Of a stretch of DNA of 64,000 bases, positions 1 through 9,850 are shown piece after piece (position 1 is the first letter of the stretch; every line of letters begins with the position of its first letter). The stretch lies in NCBI RefSeq assembly GCF_900104555.1, contig NZ_FNJU01000002.1, positions 186,001 to 250,000 on the forward strand. Reading direction: 5' to 3'. The stretch comes from Litchfieldia salsa (GTDB lineage Bacteria; Bacillota; Bacilli; Bacillales; Bacillaceae_L). The position numbers were made by a program, and so were the translations under genes. The notes under the pieces are model-generated. The model worked only from the letters and a program-made list of their open reading frames with translations. It was not told the DNA's origin and did not search any database.

Positions 1-192
1 TGATTGATTCAACAAAACCAATAACAAATAATGAACAGAGAATATCAATAGAAGAGTACTTAAATCAATAGTGAGCAAAACAGTTTTTTTTCCATTTTTC
101 AAGAATATAAATGATAAAAAATAGATAACTGCAAGTCCTATAATTGGCAATGTAATAATAGTTGCTGATAAGCTAGCTAATATTGAGACCAT
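1..192 (-). CDS. DUF3397-like membrane protein, C-terminal part missing
   Basis: The frame opens with ATG at 192-190 and runs off the left edge of the window without a stop (64 codons visible). The visible part is strongly hydrophobic, with two likely membrane helices separated by a short FLKNGKKT loop. A GGAGG Shine-Dalgarno sequence lies inside the end of panE and the ATG begins one base after the panE TGA, so the two genes are translationally coupled. From memory, many Bacillus genomes carry a DUF3397 membrane protein between panE and bshC/mraZ, and size, position and hydropathy fit that. The family call rests on context; the function is unknown. Confidence 0.6.
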   Translation of the reverse strand, partial: MVSILASLSATIITLPIIGLAVIYFLSFIFLKNGKKTVLLTIDLSTLLLIFSVHYLLLVLLNQS

Positions 193-193
193 T

Positions 194-1090
194 TCAGTTC
201 CTCCGTTCTTCTAGACCTTTAACTGCAGAATATAAGAAACTCGTTACCGGTAGTAACTTATTTTGTTCACGAGCTCTCTCCAATATATATCCTAGTATTG
301 AATCAACTTCCGTTTCTCTACCTAAATCTATATCCTTAAGCATTGATGAACGGTTATTGGCGGTATTATGACAAATTGATACAATAAGGTCCCAAAGTTG
401 TTCCTTATCCTGGATACTTATAACAGAGATCACTTCATCAAATAATTCCTGCATGGTTTTAATGAAAAACTGGTTGGACAATAGCCAACCATTCTCTACC
501 CTGTAAAGAGCTGTTAATGGATTAATGACTGCATTAATAACTAACTTCGTATTCATGCTGGTTTGTAAACTCTTTTCGTTCCTTACATTTAACATATTTG
601 CTTCTTCATAATTGAACATTGATATTAAATCATCAACACTGCCTTTATAAGCACTAATCTTAACTGCTCCAATGCCAGTATGCTTTACTGTCGTTACTGA
701 CATTTTCATTGCTCCATGTTCAACTATGCCGACCCCTACAGTTTTGTTATCCAATAAATCTAAAAGTCTCAAATGGCTCATTCCATTTTGTAGGAACAAG
801 AGAGACGGTATCGTTCTTAATTCTTCTTCAGTTTCAATCAATAGATTTTCTAGATCATATTGTTTCACAGCTATAATAACAACCTGATGCTGTAACAGAC
901 CTGATGTCAAAGACTTTGAGTTAACCTTTCGATTTTTTAGTTCTCCCTCCCTTTCAAGAATAATACCACCTTGTCTCAATGCATTAGCTTGCATCTCATT
1001 TCTTGTATAAATTGTCACTTCATGAAAGGTTGATAAGTAGTATCCAAAAAGTAAACCTATTGATCCTCCACCGATTATACCGATATTCAT
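194..1090 (-). CDS. panE: 2-dehydropantoate 2-reductase (ketopantoate reductase)
   Basis: NADPH-dependent reduction of ketopantoate to pantoate, a cytoplasmic step of pantothenate and coenzyme A synthesis. The 298 residues begin with a Rossmann nucleotide loop GGGSIG (residues 7-12). The helical C-terminal half carries NTKLVINAVINPLTAL, in which K182 and N186 match the family catalytic Lys/Asn pair; QNG at 101-103 is also conserved. Length is normal for the family. It corresponds to B. subtilis ylbQ, next to ylbP as expected. It overlaps nothing but supplies the ribosome binding site for the DUF3397 gene downstream. It makes a functional pair with coaD, also in this window. Confidence 0.88.
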   Translation of the reverse strand: MNIGIIGGGSIGLLFGYYLSTFHEVTIYTRNEMQANALRQGGIILEREGELKNRKVNSKSLTSGLLQHQVVIIAVKQYDLENLLIETEEELRTIPSLLFLQNGMSHLRLLDLLDNKTVGVGIVEHGAMKMSVTTVKHTGIGAVKISAYKGSVDDLISMFNYEEANMLNVRNEKSLQTSMNTKLVINAVINPLTALYRVENGWLLSNQFFIKTMQELFDEVISVISIQDKEQLWDLIVSICHNTANNRSSMLKDIDLGRETEVDSILGYILERAREQNKLLPVTSFLYSAVKGLEERRN

Positions 1091-1239
1091 TTCAATCTCT
1101 CCGTCAATTCAATATATTCTTATATTAACAAAAAGTAGGTCTTCCGTTTACTATTTTCGCTCTACTCTGACAAAATAAAGTAAAAAACAACAATCTCTTA
1201 GAAAAGGGCTTTGAAAAAATGTGAAATTCTACACAATAG

Positions 1240-1253
1240 TGAAAACGTTTTCT
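1240..1253. promoter_or_regulatory. cre site, CcpA operator (exact match)
   Basis: TGAAAACGTTTTCT matches the catabolite-response consensus TGWAARCGYTWNCW at all 14 positions and has a perfect GAAAACGTTTTC core. It lies between divergent panE and ylbP, just upstream of a TTACTT (1255-1260), 16-bp spacer, TATAGT (1277-1282) candidate promoter reading toward ylbP, so CcpA binding would probably interfere with ylbP transcription. Which of the two genes is controlled is not shown by the sequence. Confidence 0.55.
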
Positions 1254-1361
1254 GTTACTTCCTATTACATTTATTGTATAGTATTAATATAGAATATTAG
1301 ACATAAATATCAGAGTTAGATAACAGATTTAGTAAGAAATAGGCAGAGAGGATGTTGAGTT

Positions 1362-1847
1362 ATGACTATTAAGGTTGAACGATTATTATTGAACTATAAA
1401 ACACTCGAAGAGTTCAAAAAATTTAAAGAATATGGGATACAAGAGCTTTCGATGCTAGAAGATCTTCAAGCAAACATCATTGAAAATGACAGTGAATCAC
1501 CTTTTTATGGAATTTATTTCGGTGGAAAACTTGTTGCTAGAATGAGTTTATATCAGGTAGATAAGAAATTTGATAAATATTTTTCTCCTCCTCAAGATTA
1601 TCTTGAACTCTGGAAATTAGAGGTCTTAGGAGCATTCCAGGGTAACGGGTTTGGAAAAGCTCTAGTTGATTATGCGAAAGGTAAGGACCTTCCTATCAAA
1701 ACAAATAAAAGAATACAATCAGGTGATTTTTGGCATAAAATGGGGTTTGAATCGGTAACTTATGATATGGAGAGAGATTTAGGGGAAAATCCACTCGTAT
1801 GGTATCCAAAAGGTGTAAAAGAACAAAACAATTCTGAGCATGCCTAA
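1362..1847 (+). CDS. ylbP: GNAT-family N-acetyltransferase YlbP
   Basis: A 161-residue acetyltransferase of the GNAT fold. The acetyl-CoA loop region is recognisable around residues 85-105, where LEVLGAFQGNGFGKALVDYA gives the V-x-x-x-x-Q-G-x-G-x-G/A pattern. The substrate is unknown. ATG at 1362 is preceded by AGAGAGG about ten bases upstream. It is a single gene ending at a strong bidirectional terminator, divergent from panE and convergent with the gerR-like gene, the same neighbourhood as B. subtilis ylbP. An exact cre sits in its promoter region. Confidence 0.8.
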   Translation: MTIKVERLLLNYKTLEEFKKFKEYGIQELSMLEDLQANIIENDSESPFYGIYFGGKLVARMSLYQVDKKFDKYFSPPQDYLELWKLEVLGAFQGNGFGKALVDYAKGKDLPIKTNKRIQSGDFWHKMGFESVTYDMERDLGENPLVWYPKGVKEQNNSEHA

Positions 1848-1867
1848 AATTTTATTGCTATAATCCA

Positions 1868-1912
1868 AAAAACACGAGGAAGCTGTTTATAGAACGGCTT
1901 CCTCGTGTTTTT
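1868..1912. terminator. bidirectional intrinsic terminator ylbP / gerR
   Basis: A 16-bp inverted repeat (arms 1868-1883 and 1897-1912, AAAAACACGAGGAAGC and its complement) around a 13-base loop, flanked by A and T runs, so it can stop transcription from both convergent genes. Confidence 0.9.
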
Positions 1913-1921
1913 AGATCATCC

Positions 1922-2551
1922 TTATTTTTCAATTCGCTCTAAATTTCCGTTTCGATCCATTTGAAACTTCACTTTCTTACTTCTTTCATCTTCTTGCAAT
2001 ACAACCATTTTTCTTGCTCTTTCCATTATTTCAATTAAGGCTTTATAATCCTCTTCAATAATTTGAAGGTTATTTTCTAAAGCTACTTTCTCCGCTTTAA
2101 TAGTATCTACTTCAACCTGCATCTGTAAAACCTGATTTTTCAACTGCTCATTTTCTTTCATTACATTGTGTAAATCCCTTTGTGAAGTTTCATATTTCTC
2201 TAAAAAGGATATAACATTTTGAATCGTTAAGGTGTTTGACTCTGCTTCAACTGGTTTTGCTTTACTACTATCCTTTGGTTCGTCTTGCTTTACAAACTCA
2301 TCATCCATAGTAGGAACTTGTTTTCTCGATTCTTTTCTTTGTTTCTTGGCTAATTCAATACCTGATTTATATTGCTTACGCACATAGGAATTCCATCTAA
2401 AACCGCATGCAGCAGCAGTTCTTGTTAATTGTCTCCCTACTTCCTCAAATGCCGATAATTGAGTTCCACCTTCTCGAATATATCTTAATACAACCTCAGC
2501 AAGTAATAAATCTTCATCTTGTGACCATGCATCTTGACGAGTTGCAGTCAT
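1922..2551 (-). CDS. gerR: RsfA/GerR-family sporulation transcription regulator
   Basis: A 209-residue protein with two parts. The N-terminal 70 residues form a Myb/SANT-like DNA-binding region (DAWSQDEDLLLAEVVLRYI, then GRQLTRTAAACGFRWNS) typical of RsfA-type prespore regulators. After a polar linker, residues 115-195 are a long coiled coil rich in E, L and K. By position and domain layout it matches B. subtilis YlbO (GerR), a sigma-E-dependent mother-cell regulator. It lies between rpmF and ylbP as in B. subtilis. The targets cannot be read from the sequence. Confidence 0.78.
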   Translation of the reverse strand: MTATRQDAWSQDEDLLLAEVVLRYIREGGTQLSAFEEVGRQLTRTAAACGFRWNSYVRKQYKSGIELAKKQRKESRKQVPTMDDEFVKQDEPKDSSKAKPVEAESNTLTIQNVISFLEKYETSQRDLHNVMKENEQLKNQVLQMQVEVDTIKAEKVALENNLQIIEEDYKALIEIMERARKMVVLQEDERSKKVKFQMDRNGNLERIEK

Positions 2552-2702
2552 GTCTTCCCCTCCTAATACACGTTTTTTCTATACATATGCAAGTAGTAGA
2601 AAAGATAGACTAATGAACATTCTATTAAATGAAGAATTGGTTATTCTGTTATACCTTTAAATCTTAGAAAAAAGGAAGTTTAAGACTTTCTTTATTTATA
2701 CA

Positions 2703-2738
2703 AAAAAAGTGATATCCCAGTCGGGATATCACTTTTTT
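2703..2738 (-). terminator. intrinsic terminator of the ylbN-rpmF operon
   Basis: Perfect stem AAAAAGTGATATCCC / GGGATATCACTTTTT (2704-2718 and 2723-2737) with an AGTC loop, immediately downstream of the rpmF stop. Confidence 0.9.
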
Positions 2739-2754
2739 GTTAACCATTAAGAAA

Positions 2755-2931
2755 TTAATCGTTAACTACAACTTCTTTTCCTTTGTAAGTTCCACAAGCT
2801 TTGCACACACGATGAGCAAGTTTCATGTCACCGCAGTTTGGGCATTCTACCATACCTGGTACTGACAATTTGAAATGCGTACGACGTAGTCTTTTTCTTG
2901 TTTTAGATGTTCTTCTGAAAGGTACAGCCAT
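2755..2931 (-). CDS. rpmF: 50S ribosomal protein L32
   Basis: A 58-residue gene starting at ATG 2931 behind AAGGAGGTGGG. The product begins [19 protein letters not shown], the L32 N-terminus, and has a zinc ribbon with two CxxC knuckles (CPNC and CKAC), so it is the zinc-binding form of L32. It is a structural protein of the large subunit. It is second in an operon with ylbN, as in most bacteria, and is followed by a strong terminator. Confidence 0.95.
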   Translation of the reverse strand: MAVPFRRTSKTRKRLRRTHFKLSVPGMVECPNCGDMKLAHRVCKACGTYKGKEVVVND

Positions 2932-3038
2932 ATTCCCACCTCCTTAAAAGATAGTTAAGATGGATATGAAGGCCGGTAATATGCCGGTTCTTCTTTATCT
3001 TTTTAATCTTAGTTTTACATGAGTAATTTTTAAATTAC

Positions 3039-3563
3039 TCACTTTTCTTTGTCGTCTTCAAAAAACTTAGCTAAGCCCGCTAGACGTGGGTCGACTTTTT
3101 TTGCCTTATCTTCTTCAGATATGACTTGCCAATCCTTCCCTTCTTGCGGTGCAGCTCCCTCAGCATTTAAGTCATTACTAAGGACTTGCATAGGTATTTC
3201 AAGGATTATAAGTTCCTTTATTAAAGGTAACAAATCGACAACGTCTCCTTGAACTTGGTGTGTTTCCTCGTCAGTATCATAATCTGACGTATGTCGTAGC
3301 AAAAATGTTTCAGTTGTAGTTATCTCAAACGGAAAAGGAACATCCACTAACGTTCTTGAACAAGGAAGTACCATTGAACCGGAAATTGTTAAATGAAAAG
3401 TTGCTTTTAAAGAACTAAGATCTACTCGACCTGTTACTCTCACAGGTGAAATATCTCTAATACTGTTCTTATCAAGTTCTTTTAAGTCTGTAACATCTAC
3501 AATCTCATCAACAGTTAAACCTTTATGCTGCAACTGATTTAATTGACTAATTGTCCATTTCAT
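3039..3563 (-). CDS. ylbN: DUF177 / YceD-family protein, large-subunit associated
   Basis: A 174-residue DUF177 protein. The conserved middle has LSATFHLTISGSMVLPCSRT-like features (here LKATFHLTISG, VLPCSRTL), with a single Cys typical of the family, followed by an acidic stretch DYDTDEETHQV and a conserved LIKELIILEIPMQVL helix. The family is linked to 23S rRNA metabolism and is nearly always cotranscribed with rpmF, as here (about 107 bases apart). The start ATG at 3563 follows a GAGGTGATT Shine-Dalgarno sequence. The biochemical function is unproven. Confidence 0.85.
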   Translation of the reverse strand: MKWTISQLNQLQHKGLTVDEIVDVTDLKELDKNSIRDISPVRVTGRVDLSSLKATFHLTISGSMVLPCSRTLVDVPFPFEITTTETFLLRHTSDYDTDEETHQVQGDVVDLLPLIKELIILEIPMQVLSNDLNAEGAAPQEGKDWQVISEEDKAKKVDPRLAGLAKFFEDDKEK

Positions 3564-3789
3564 ATGAAATCACCTCAAGGCAACAAAGGTAATTATAGCT
3601 TTGCATAATATATTTGTCAATATTTTTTCTTTACACTATAATATAATCAATGTTGTTATTTATAAGTTTTACCATAAAAACAGGTAATATAGCAAGTAAC
3701 GGTTTGAAAAATACAAATATTAATCTTACATTTAGGTGATATCCTTCCTTTAAATTGGAAGTTCACCTTATACTAAAGGAGTAGCTATT

Positions 3790-5034
3790 TTGAAAGCAGT
3801 TGGAGTGGTTGTAGAATATAATCCTTTTCATAATGGGCATGAATACCATTTAAGACAATCAAAATCGCAAACTGGAGCAGATCTTGTAGTCGCTGTGATG
3901 AGTGGAAACTTCCTTCAACGTGGTGAGCCTGCCCTGGTGTCAAAATGGTCAAGAACAAAAATGGCTTTGGAAAATGGTATCGACCTTGTTGTTGAATTAC
4001 CATATGAATATGCTACACAAAAGGCAGAAACATTTTCAAACGGTGCTATTGCAATTCTAGATAAATTAAAATGTTCTTATTTATGTTTTGGAAGTGAACA
4101 TGGTTCCATTCAATCATTTAATAATACTCTAAATTTGATTCAAAAAAATAGCAAAAGGTTTAATGAAATCATACGTACCGAAATGAAAAAAGGAATTAGT
4201 TATCCTATGGCAACATCACTTGCTTATCATTCACTAAATCCAGAATCCGCATACATTAACTTATCAACACCAAACAATATATTAGGTTTTCATTATTTGA
4301 AAGCTATAGACGAACAAAACTCAAAAATGCAACCACACACTATTCAAAGAACAAGTGCAAATTATCATGATGAAGATTTTACTTCCTCAACGATCGCAAG
4401 TGCAACGAGTATTCGAAAAGCATTATTTGAACAGAATAGAAACTTATTTATCGTACAAGACTATATCCCTCACACTACTTTTAAGGAACTGGAGAAATAC
4501 ATAGAAACGTATGGGCAATTACATCGTTGGGAAGATTACTTCAATCTTTTAAAATATAAGGTTCTTACCTCATCCCATGAAGAGTTATCAAATATATACG
4601 AAATTGAAGAAGGGCTAGAGTACCGATTCAAAAGAGAAATCATCGGGGCAACTAGTTTTAATGAGTTCATGGAGAACGTCAAAACAAAACGATACACTAG
4701 GACTCGACTACAAAGAGCATGCTTGCATATACTTACCAACTCTAGAAAATCTGTCATTAAACCTGATGATAATGATTGGAATAAACCAACATATATTCGC
4801 CTACTTGGCATGTCAAAGATTGGACAATCTTATCTACGTTCAATTAAAAAGGAAATTGACATTCCTCTCATATCCAAGTTATCATCATTTAATCAAAATC
4901 GAATTCAGCTAGACATAAATGCAACCTATACATATTCTATGGTCTTGCCTGAAGCAATAAGATCTCAGTTTATAAAAGAAGAATTCTCCACACCACCACT
5001 TCGATATGATGAAGATAAGGAGAAATACTTATAA
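3790..5034 (+). CDS. tmcAL: tRNA(Met) cytidine acetate ligase TmcAL (YlbM)
   Basis: ATP-dependent enzyme that uses acetate to acetylate the wobble cytidine of elongator tRNA-Met (ac4C34). The 414-residue protein opens MKAVGVVVEYNPFHNGHEYHL, in which EYNPFHNGH is the nucleotidyltransferase-like HIGH motif that binds ATP. MSGNFLQRGEPAL (about 37-50) and the later ATSIRKAL segment are also typical of the family. The start is TTG at 3790, eight bases after AAAGGAG. It is transcribed alone, divergently from ylbN-rpmF, and ends beside a palindromic repeat and a bidirectional terminator. Confidence 0.88.
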   Translation: MKAVGVVVEYNPFHNGHEYHLRQSKSQTGADLVVAVMSGNFLQRGEPALVSKWSRTKMALENGIDLVVELPYEYATQKAETFSNGAIAILDKLKCSYLCFGSEHGSIQSFNNTLNLIQKNSKRFNEIIRTEMKKGISYPMATSLAYHSLNPESAYINLSTPNNILGFHYLKAIDEQNSKMQPHTIQRTSANYHDEDFTSSTIASATSIRKALFEQNRNLFIVQDYIPHTTFKELEKYIETYGQLHRWEDYFNLLKYKVLTSSHEELSNIYEIEEGLEYRFKREIIGATSFNEFMENVKTKRYTRTRLQRACLHILTNSRKSVIKPDDNDWNKPTYIRLLGMSKIGQSYLRSIKKEIDIPLISKLSSFNQNRIQLDINATYTYSMVLPEAIRSQFIKEEFSTPPLRYDEDKEKYL

Positions 5035-5037
5035 AAA

Positions 5038-5247
5038 AGGCTGTTTTCACATAGATTGTGCTTTCATAGCCGCAGGCTGAATACACTCCGCGTCCGGCGG
5101 GTGACCAGTGAGCCTCCTCGTCGCTAAAGCTCCTGCGGGGTCTCACTTTGGCCACTGGTCCCGCAGGAGTCTACGTGTATTCCGCCTGCTTATAATTACT
5201 GTTTTAAATATTTTTGTCTAAAGCAACAAACTTTGAGAAAACAGCCT
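5038..5247 (+). repeat. Palindromic interspersed element, family I, copy A (full length)
   Basis: 210 bp bounded by perfect 11-bp terminal inverted repeats AGGCTGTTTTC (5038-5048) and GAAAACAGCCT (5237-5247). The inside is nested palindromes: GCAGGCTGAATACAC against GTGTATTCCGCCTGC, GACCAGTGAG against CCACTGGTC, CTCCTGCGGG against CCCGCAGGAG. It has no transposase and any ORF through it is spurious. Related copies are at 27967, 32852, 48538 and 60233. It lies between convergent tmcAL and ddcP. Confidence 0.9.
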
Positions 5248-5281
5248 AAAAAAATGAAGCTATTAATAGCTTCATTTTTTT
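5248..5281. terminator. bidirectional terminator tmcAL / ddcP
   Basis: Stem ATGAAGCTAT / ATAGCTTCAT with a two-base loop, flanked by A7 on the left and T7 on the right. It directly follows repeat copy A and touches the ddcP stop codon. Confidence 0.88.
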
Positions 5282-6293
5282 ATTCCCTTATTGTTTCTAA
5301 ATATTTAACTGCATCCTCAAAATAATCTACAGGTATAATCTTCATATCCGTGTTTATCTTCTTTGCAGTAGCAATTGCTTCTTTGTAGTTTGATCCCTCA
5401 ATTCCTTCTTCGTTTGGAGCAAAGAATATATCTACTCCAGAAGAATCAGCTGCTACTATTTTTTGGGAGATTCCACCAATACGCCCGACTTTCCCTGCAT
5501 CATCAATTGAACCCGTACCTGCAATTTGTAAGCCTCTAGTCATGTCTTCTTCAATTAATTGATTATAGATCTCAAGAGCAAACATTAAACCTGCAGAAGG
5601 ACCACCTATTTTCTCAGTATCAATGACAATATTTGGTTCCGTGGTAACCTCTCGATCGGTCACTAAAGCAATACCAACTCCAATTTTGGTAGGATTATCC
5701 GGAAAAGGAACAATTGATATTTGGGTTGTAAGCTCGTTACCTTCCCTTTGATAGGATAAAGTAATTTGGTCCCCCTCTCTCTTTTGTCCAACATATTCTA
5801 TAAATCCCTCAGCTGTTTGAAGTTCCTTCCCATCTACTTTAACAATTCGATCACCTGGCTCCAATTTATCTTCAGCAGGCATCCCCTCTATTAAGCTCAT
5901 GACATAAATTCCATTATATTTATAATGAACATCTTTTTTTGCGTAATTATAAGCTACAATGACAGCTGACTCTTTAGAATCTTCCATTAAATGTAGTTGT
6001 CTATTCGTATATTCAGTATCACTTTCACCCTCCCTACGAATATCCTCTGTTGGATAAATCATATGGAAATCACTAACATGTGCCCATAAATATGAGAAAG
6101 GATTTGCTTTTCCCATTTTTACGGTTGTTAGCATGAAACTACCTTCTTCACTGAACCCATTTTCAACCTCTATGATTGGCTGGAGTTCTTGGGCCATACC
6201 TGGTTTTGTTATGTAATATGGTAGTTGGATAAATGATAGAATTAGCGCAATTCCAACTACTAATGCAAATACTCTAAAATAGGACCTATTCAT
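5280..6293 (-). CDS. ddcP: Membrane-anchored PDZ / Lon-type serine protease (DdcP, YlbL)
   Basis: 337 residues: one N-terminal membrane anchor (about 8-28), a PDZ domain (about 125-195, NGIYVMSLIEGMPAEDKL and LEPGDRIVKVDG), and a C-terminal S16/Lon-like peptidase domain. The Ser-Lys dyad is visible as S233 in GGPSAG and K278 in GGISQKIVAAD. In B. subtilis YlbL (DdcP) works with CtpA to degrade the cell-division inhibitor YneA when the DNA-damage checkpoint is lifted; by orthology the same role is inferred here. ATG 6293 begins one base after the ylbK stop, so the two form an operon. Confidence 0.85.
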   Translation of the reverse strand: MNRSYFRVFALVVGIALILSFIQLPYYITKPGMAQELQPIIEVENGFSEEGSFMLTTVKMGKANPFSYLWAHVSDFHMIYPTEDIRREGESDTEYTNRQLHLMEDSKESAVIVAYNYAKKDVHYKYNGIYVMSLIEGMPAEDKLEPGDRIVKVDGKELQTAEGFIEYVGQKREGDQITLSYQREGNELTTQISIVPFPDNPTKIGVGIALVTDREVTTEPNIVIDTEKIGGPSAGLMFALEIYNQLIEEDMTRGLQIAGTGSIDDAGKVGRIGGISQKIVAADSSGVDIFFAPNEEGIEGSNYKEAIATAKKINTDMKIIPVDYFEDAVKYLETIRE

Positions 6294-6294
6294 T

Positions 6295-7083
6295 TTACAT
6301 ATCGTTCCCCTTCCAATTATCGATCAAATCCCTGATTTGTGGAATCATCACCCTAGCTGAATCTTCCCCAATCCTAATTATATCTTCAATATTTGTAAAC
6401 GCACGTGAACTATATTGTGTTACAAGAGGACTAATCATAACATCAGCCTCCATAACCCTGTACTTCATAATTTCATTTTGCATAATTTCAATACTCTGCA
6501 AAATGACATCATAAATAGAAGTGATCTCTTCAATCATTTTAACCGAAGATACATCGACTGCAATAACGATATCTGCACCCATTTCTTTCAAAATGGATAT
6601 AGGAACTTTATCTACTACCCCACCATCCACTAAAACTCTGCCGTCAATTCGTTCAGGAACAAGAATTCCAGGAATCGCGATACTTGCTCTTACAGCACTC
6701 GCTACAGGTCCTTTATTAAATACAACTCTTTCTCCCTTTAACAAATCAGTCGCAACTATTGAAAGAGGGATTTGGAGGTCCTCTATGTTTTTATTTTTGG
6801 TAAACATCCTTATAAGTTCTTTAACACGATTACCCGAGATAAAGCCCATTTTAGGAACTGTAAAATCTAAATAATATTTTCGTTTAAATGCATAGGCTAG
6901 CTTATAAAGTTTATCAATATCTAAACCTGTTCCATAAAAAGCACCTACTAACGCTCCCATGCTACTACCAGCTATAAGATCTATCGGTATATTTTCTTCT
7001 TTAAGTACCTTTATTACTCCTAAATGAGCAAAACCCCTTGCACCACCTGAACCTAGAGCTAATCCAATTTTAGGATTGTACAA
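6295..7083 (-). CDS. ylbK: Patatin-like phospholipase family protein YlbK
   Basis: A patatin-fold serine hydrolase of 262 residues. It has the glycine-rich oxyanion-hole motif GSGGARG (11-17), the nucleophile elbow GSSMG (Ser41) and the catalytic Asp in VDGG (Asp153), so the Ser-Asp dyad is complete. A soluble lipid acyl hydrolase is expected; its physiological substrate is unknown. The frame is open to a GTG at 7092, but that GTG is part of the Shine-Dalgarno sequence GATGAGGTGG, which sits correctly for the TTG at 7083; I chose the TTG. It is the first gene of a two-gene operon with ddcP. Confidence 0.85.
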   Translation of the reverse strand: MYNPKIGLALGSGGARGFAHLGVIKVLKEENIPIDLIAGSSMGALVGAFYGTGLDIDKLYKLAYAFKRKYYLDFTVPKMGFISGNRVKELIRMFTKNKNIEDLQIPLSIVATDLLKGERVVFNKGPVASAVRASIAIPGILVPERIDGRVLVDGGVVDKVPISILKEMGADIVIAVDVSSVKMIEEITSIYDVILQSIEIMQNEIMKYRVMEADVMISPLVTQYSSRAFTNIEDIIRIGEDSARVMIPQIRDLIDNWKGNDM

Positions 7084-7294
7084 ACTATCCACCTCATCTC
7101 TTTATTTAAGAAAAAATAAATGTTGATTCAGAATATCTTGTACAATCTTATGGTCTAAATCCTGCACCTATACACGTATATTTAATTATATGTTTTAATT
7201 TATCTTCTTTTCATGTCCTGATGGTAAGTCATATTAATTTTACCATTTTGATTTAGTAAATGTATAGAAAGAAGAAAATAGGAGGCAGCTTGAT

Positions 7295-8518
7295 TTGTTA
7301 CATTCAAAAATAAAGACATTATTTTTAGCTTCTGGTGCATTATTTTTAGCAATCTCCCTTATATCTTTTCCAAAAGAATCGCTAGATGCTTCTATTCGGG
7401 GACTTAATATGTGGTGGGAGGTAGTATTTCCCTCACTTCTTCCTTTTTTCATAGTTTCAGAATTATTAATTGGCTTTGGGATCGTTAAGTTTATTGGTGT
7501 CTTACTTGAGCCATTAATGAGACCTTTGTTTCGGGTACCAGGTGTTGGTGGTTTTGTATGGGTGATGGGGCTTGCATCAGGATTTCCCGCTGGAGCAAAA
7601 TTTACAGCAAGACTAAGACAGGAAAAGCAATTAACATCTTATGAAGCTGAAAGGTTAGTAAGCTTTACGAATGCTTCAAATCCACTTTTTATATTCGGGG
7701 CCATTGCTGTTGGCTTTTTTCATAATCCTCACGTAGGTGTAATCCTTGCAGTTGCACATTATATTGGTAATTTGTGTGTCGGATTAATAATGAGATTTTA
7801 TGGACCTAATGAAAAAGGAAGTGCAAGGGATGGAAGGAAAGGTTCACAAATTCGGGAAGCTTTCAGAGCTCTACACTATACCCGTCTAGAAGAAAAGAGA
7901 CCATTTGGTAAAATGCTCGGAGATGCAGTGACATCATCGATACAAACACTTTTAATGGTAGGAGGCTTTATTATCCTATTTTCTGTATTTAATGCTCTAT
8001 TAGCACTCGTTAACTTTACTGATATATTAGCCCTTATGTTTTCATATGCACTTAAACTTTTCACTTTACCTGTAGAATTAGCAACACCTTTAATAGCAGG
8101 GTTATTCGAAATTACATTAGGTAGTCAAATGGCAAGCAATACGGCTGAGGCTTCATTGTTCTATCAGATTATCATTACAAGTTTTATTCTAGGTTTTTGT
8201 GGACTTTCAGTACAAGCACAAGTAGCAAGTATTTTGGCTGAGACCGATATACGCTTTAAGCCATTCTTTTTCGCTCGAATTCTTCACGGATTTATTGCAG
8301 CCTTCCTAACTATAATTTTTTGGAAACCGCTCTATATCAACCTTCAAGATCCAGCAAATGCAAGTCACGCTGTCACGGTATTCTTCCATAACCAAACAAC
8401 CAATTGGGTCATACCCTTTTGGGAGAAAATATCTCAGTTCGGCCCAATTATCACCATCGCTTCTTTAGGAATTTATCTATGTATTTATGTCCTGAGAATG
8501 AGAAGTGTTCTACAATAG
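7295..8518 (+). CDS. ylbJ: Sporulation integral membrane protein YlbJ
   Basis: A 407-residue polytopic membrane protein with about eight hydrophobic segments and two nucleoside-recognition (Gate) domain-like repeats, e.g. GFVWVMGLASGFPAGAKFTA near residue 90 and the matching GLFEITLGSQMA near 270. In B. subtilis ylbJ is sigma-E controlled and needed for normal spores. The TTG start at 7295 is nine bases after GGAGG. It is monocistronic, divergent from ylbK-ddcP and convergent with coaD. The transported substrate is unknown. Confidence 0.87.
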   Translation: MLHSKIKTLFLASGALFLAISLISFPKESLDASIRGLNMWWEVVFPSLLPFFIVSELLIGFGIVKFIGVLLEPLMRPLFRVPGVGGFVWVMGLASGFPAGAKFTARLRQEKQLTSYEAERLVSFTNASNPLFIFGAIAVGFFHNPHVGVILAVAHYIGNLCVGLIMRFYGPNEKGSARDGRKGSQIREAFRALHYTRLEEKRPFGKMLGDAVTSSIQTLLMVGGFIILFSVFNALLALVNFTDILALMFSYALKLFTLPVELATPLIAGLFEITLGSQMASNTAEASLFYQIIITSFILGFCGLSVQAQVASILAETDIRFKPFFFARILHGFIAAFLTIIFWKPLYINLQDPANASHAVTVFFHNQTTNWVIPFWEKISQFGPIITIASLGIYLCIYVLRMRSVLQ

Positions 8519-8557
8519 AGCCTGGGTTTTACAAATTATACTTTGTCTACACTCCGA

Positions 8558-8590
8558 AGAAGAGACTGTCCAGCGACAGTCTCTTCTCTA
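8558..8590. terminator. terminator ylbJ / coaD
   Basis: Perfect 13-bp stem AGAAGAGACTGTC (8558-8570) and GACAGTCTCTTCT (8575-8587) with a CAGC loop between convergent ylbJ and coaD. Confidence 0.85.
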
Positions 8591-8594
8591 TTTT

Positions 8595-9645
<1,051 letters not shown>

Positions 9646-9816
9646 ATAATCACCACATTTATCATTAAATATACTACCTATTAACACCATTCATATCCTA
9701 CCATAAACGTTACTTTGATGCTAGAGATGGATTTATAACGTAAGTAGAATGAAAAGGACATCTCTTACTACTTCAATGTTATTGTCTACTGAATCTAAAA
9801 AAAACATAAACAATAG

Positions 9817-9845
9817 GTATACTCAAATAGCAATTGGTCATAATT
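9817..9845 (+). promoter_or_regulatory. Candidate sigma-F/sigma-G promoter of csfG
   Basis: GTATA at 9817-9821, a 14-base spacer, then GGTCATAATTA starting at 9836. GGTCATAAT fits the forespore sigma-F -10 pattern GGnnAnAnT, and the overlapping CATAATT fits the sigma-G -10 CATWMTA in six of seven positions. Transcription would start near 9850 on the plus strand, directly before the first hairpin of csfG. Confidence 0.5.
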
Positions 9846-9850
9846 AGTAA

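Noticed and set aside
5038-5247. Family I repeats as a CRISPR array or as riboswitches
   Set aside because: Copies are far apart, not tandem with spacers, and lie at gene 3' ends rather than in leaders.
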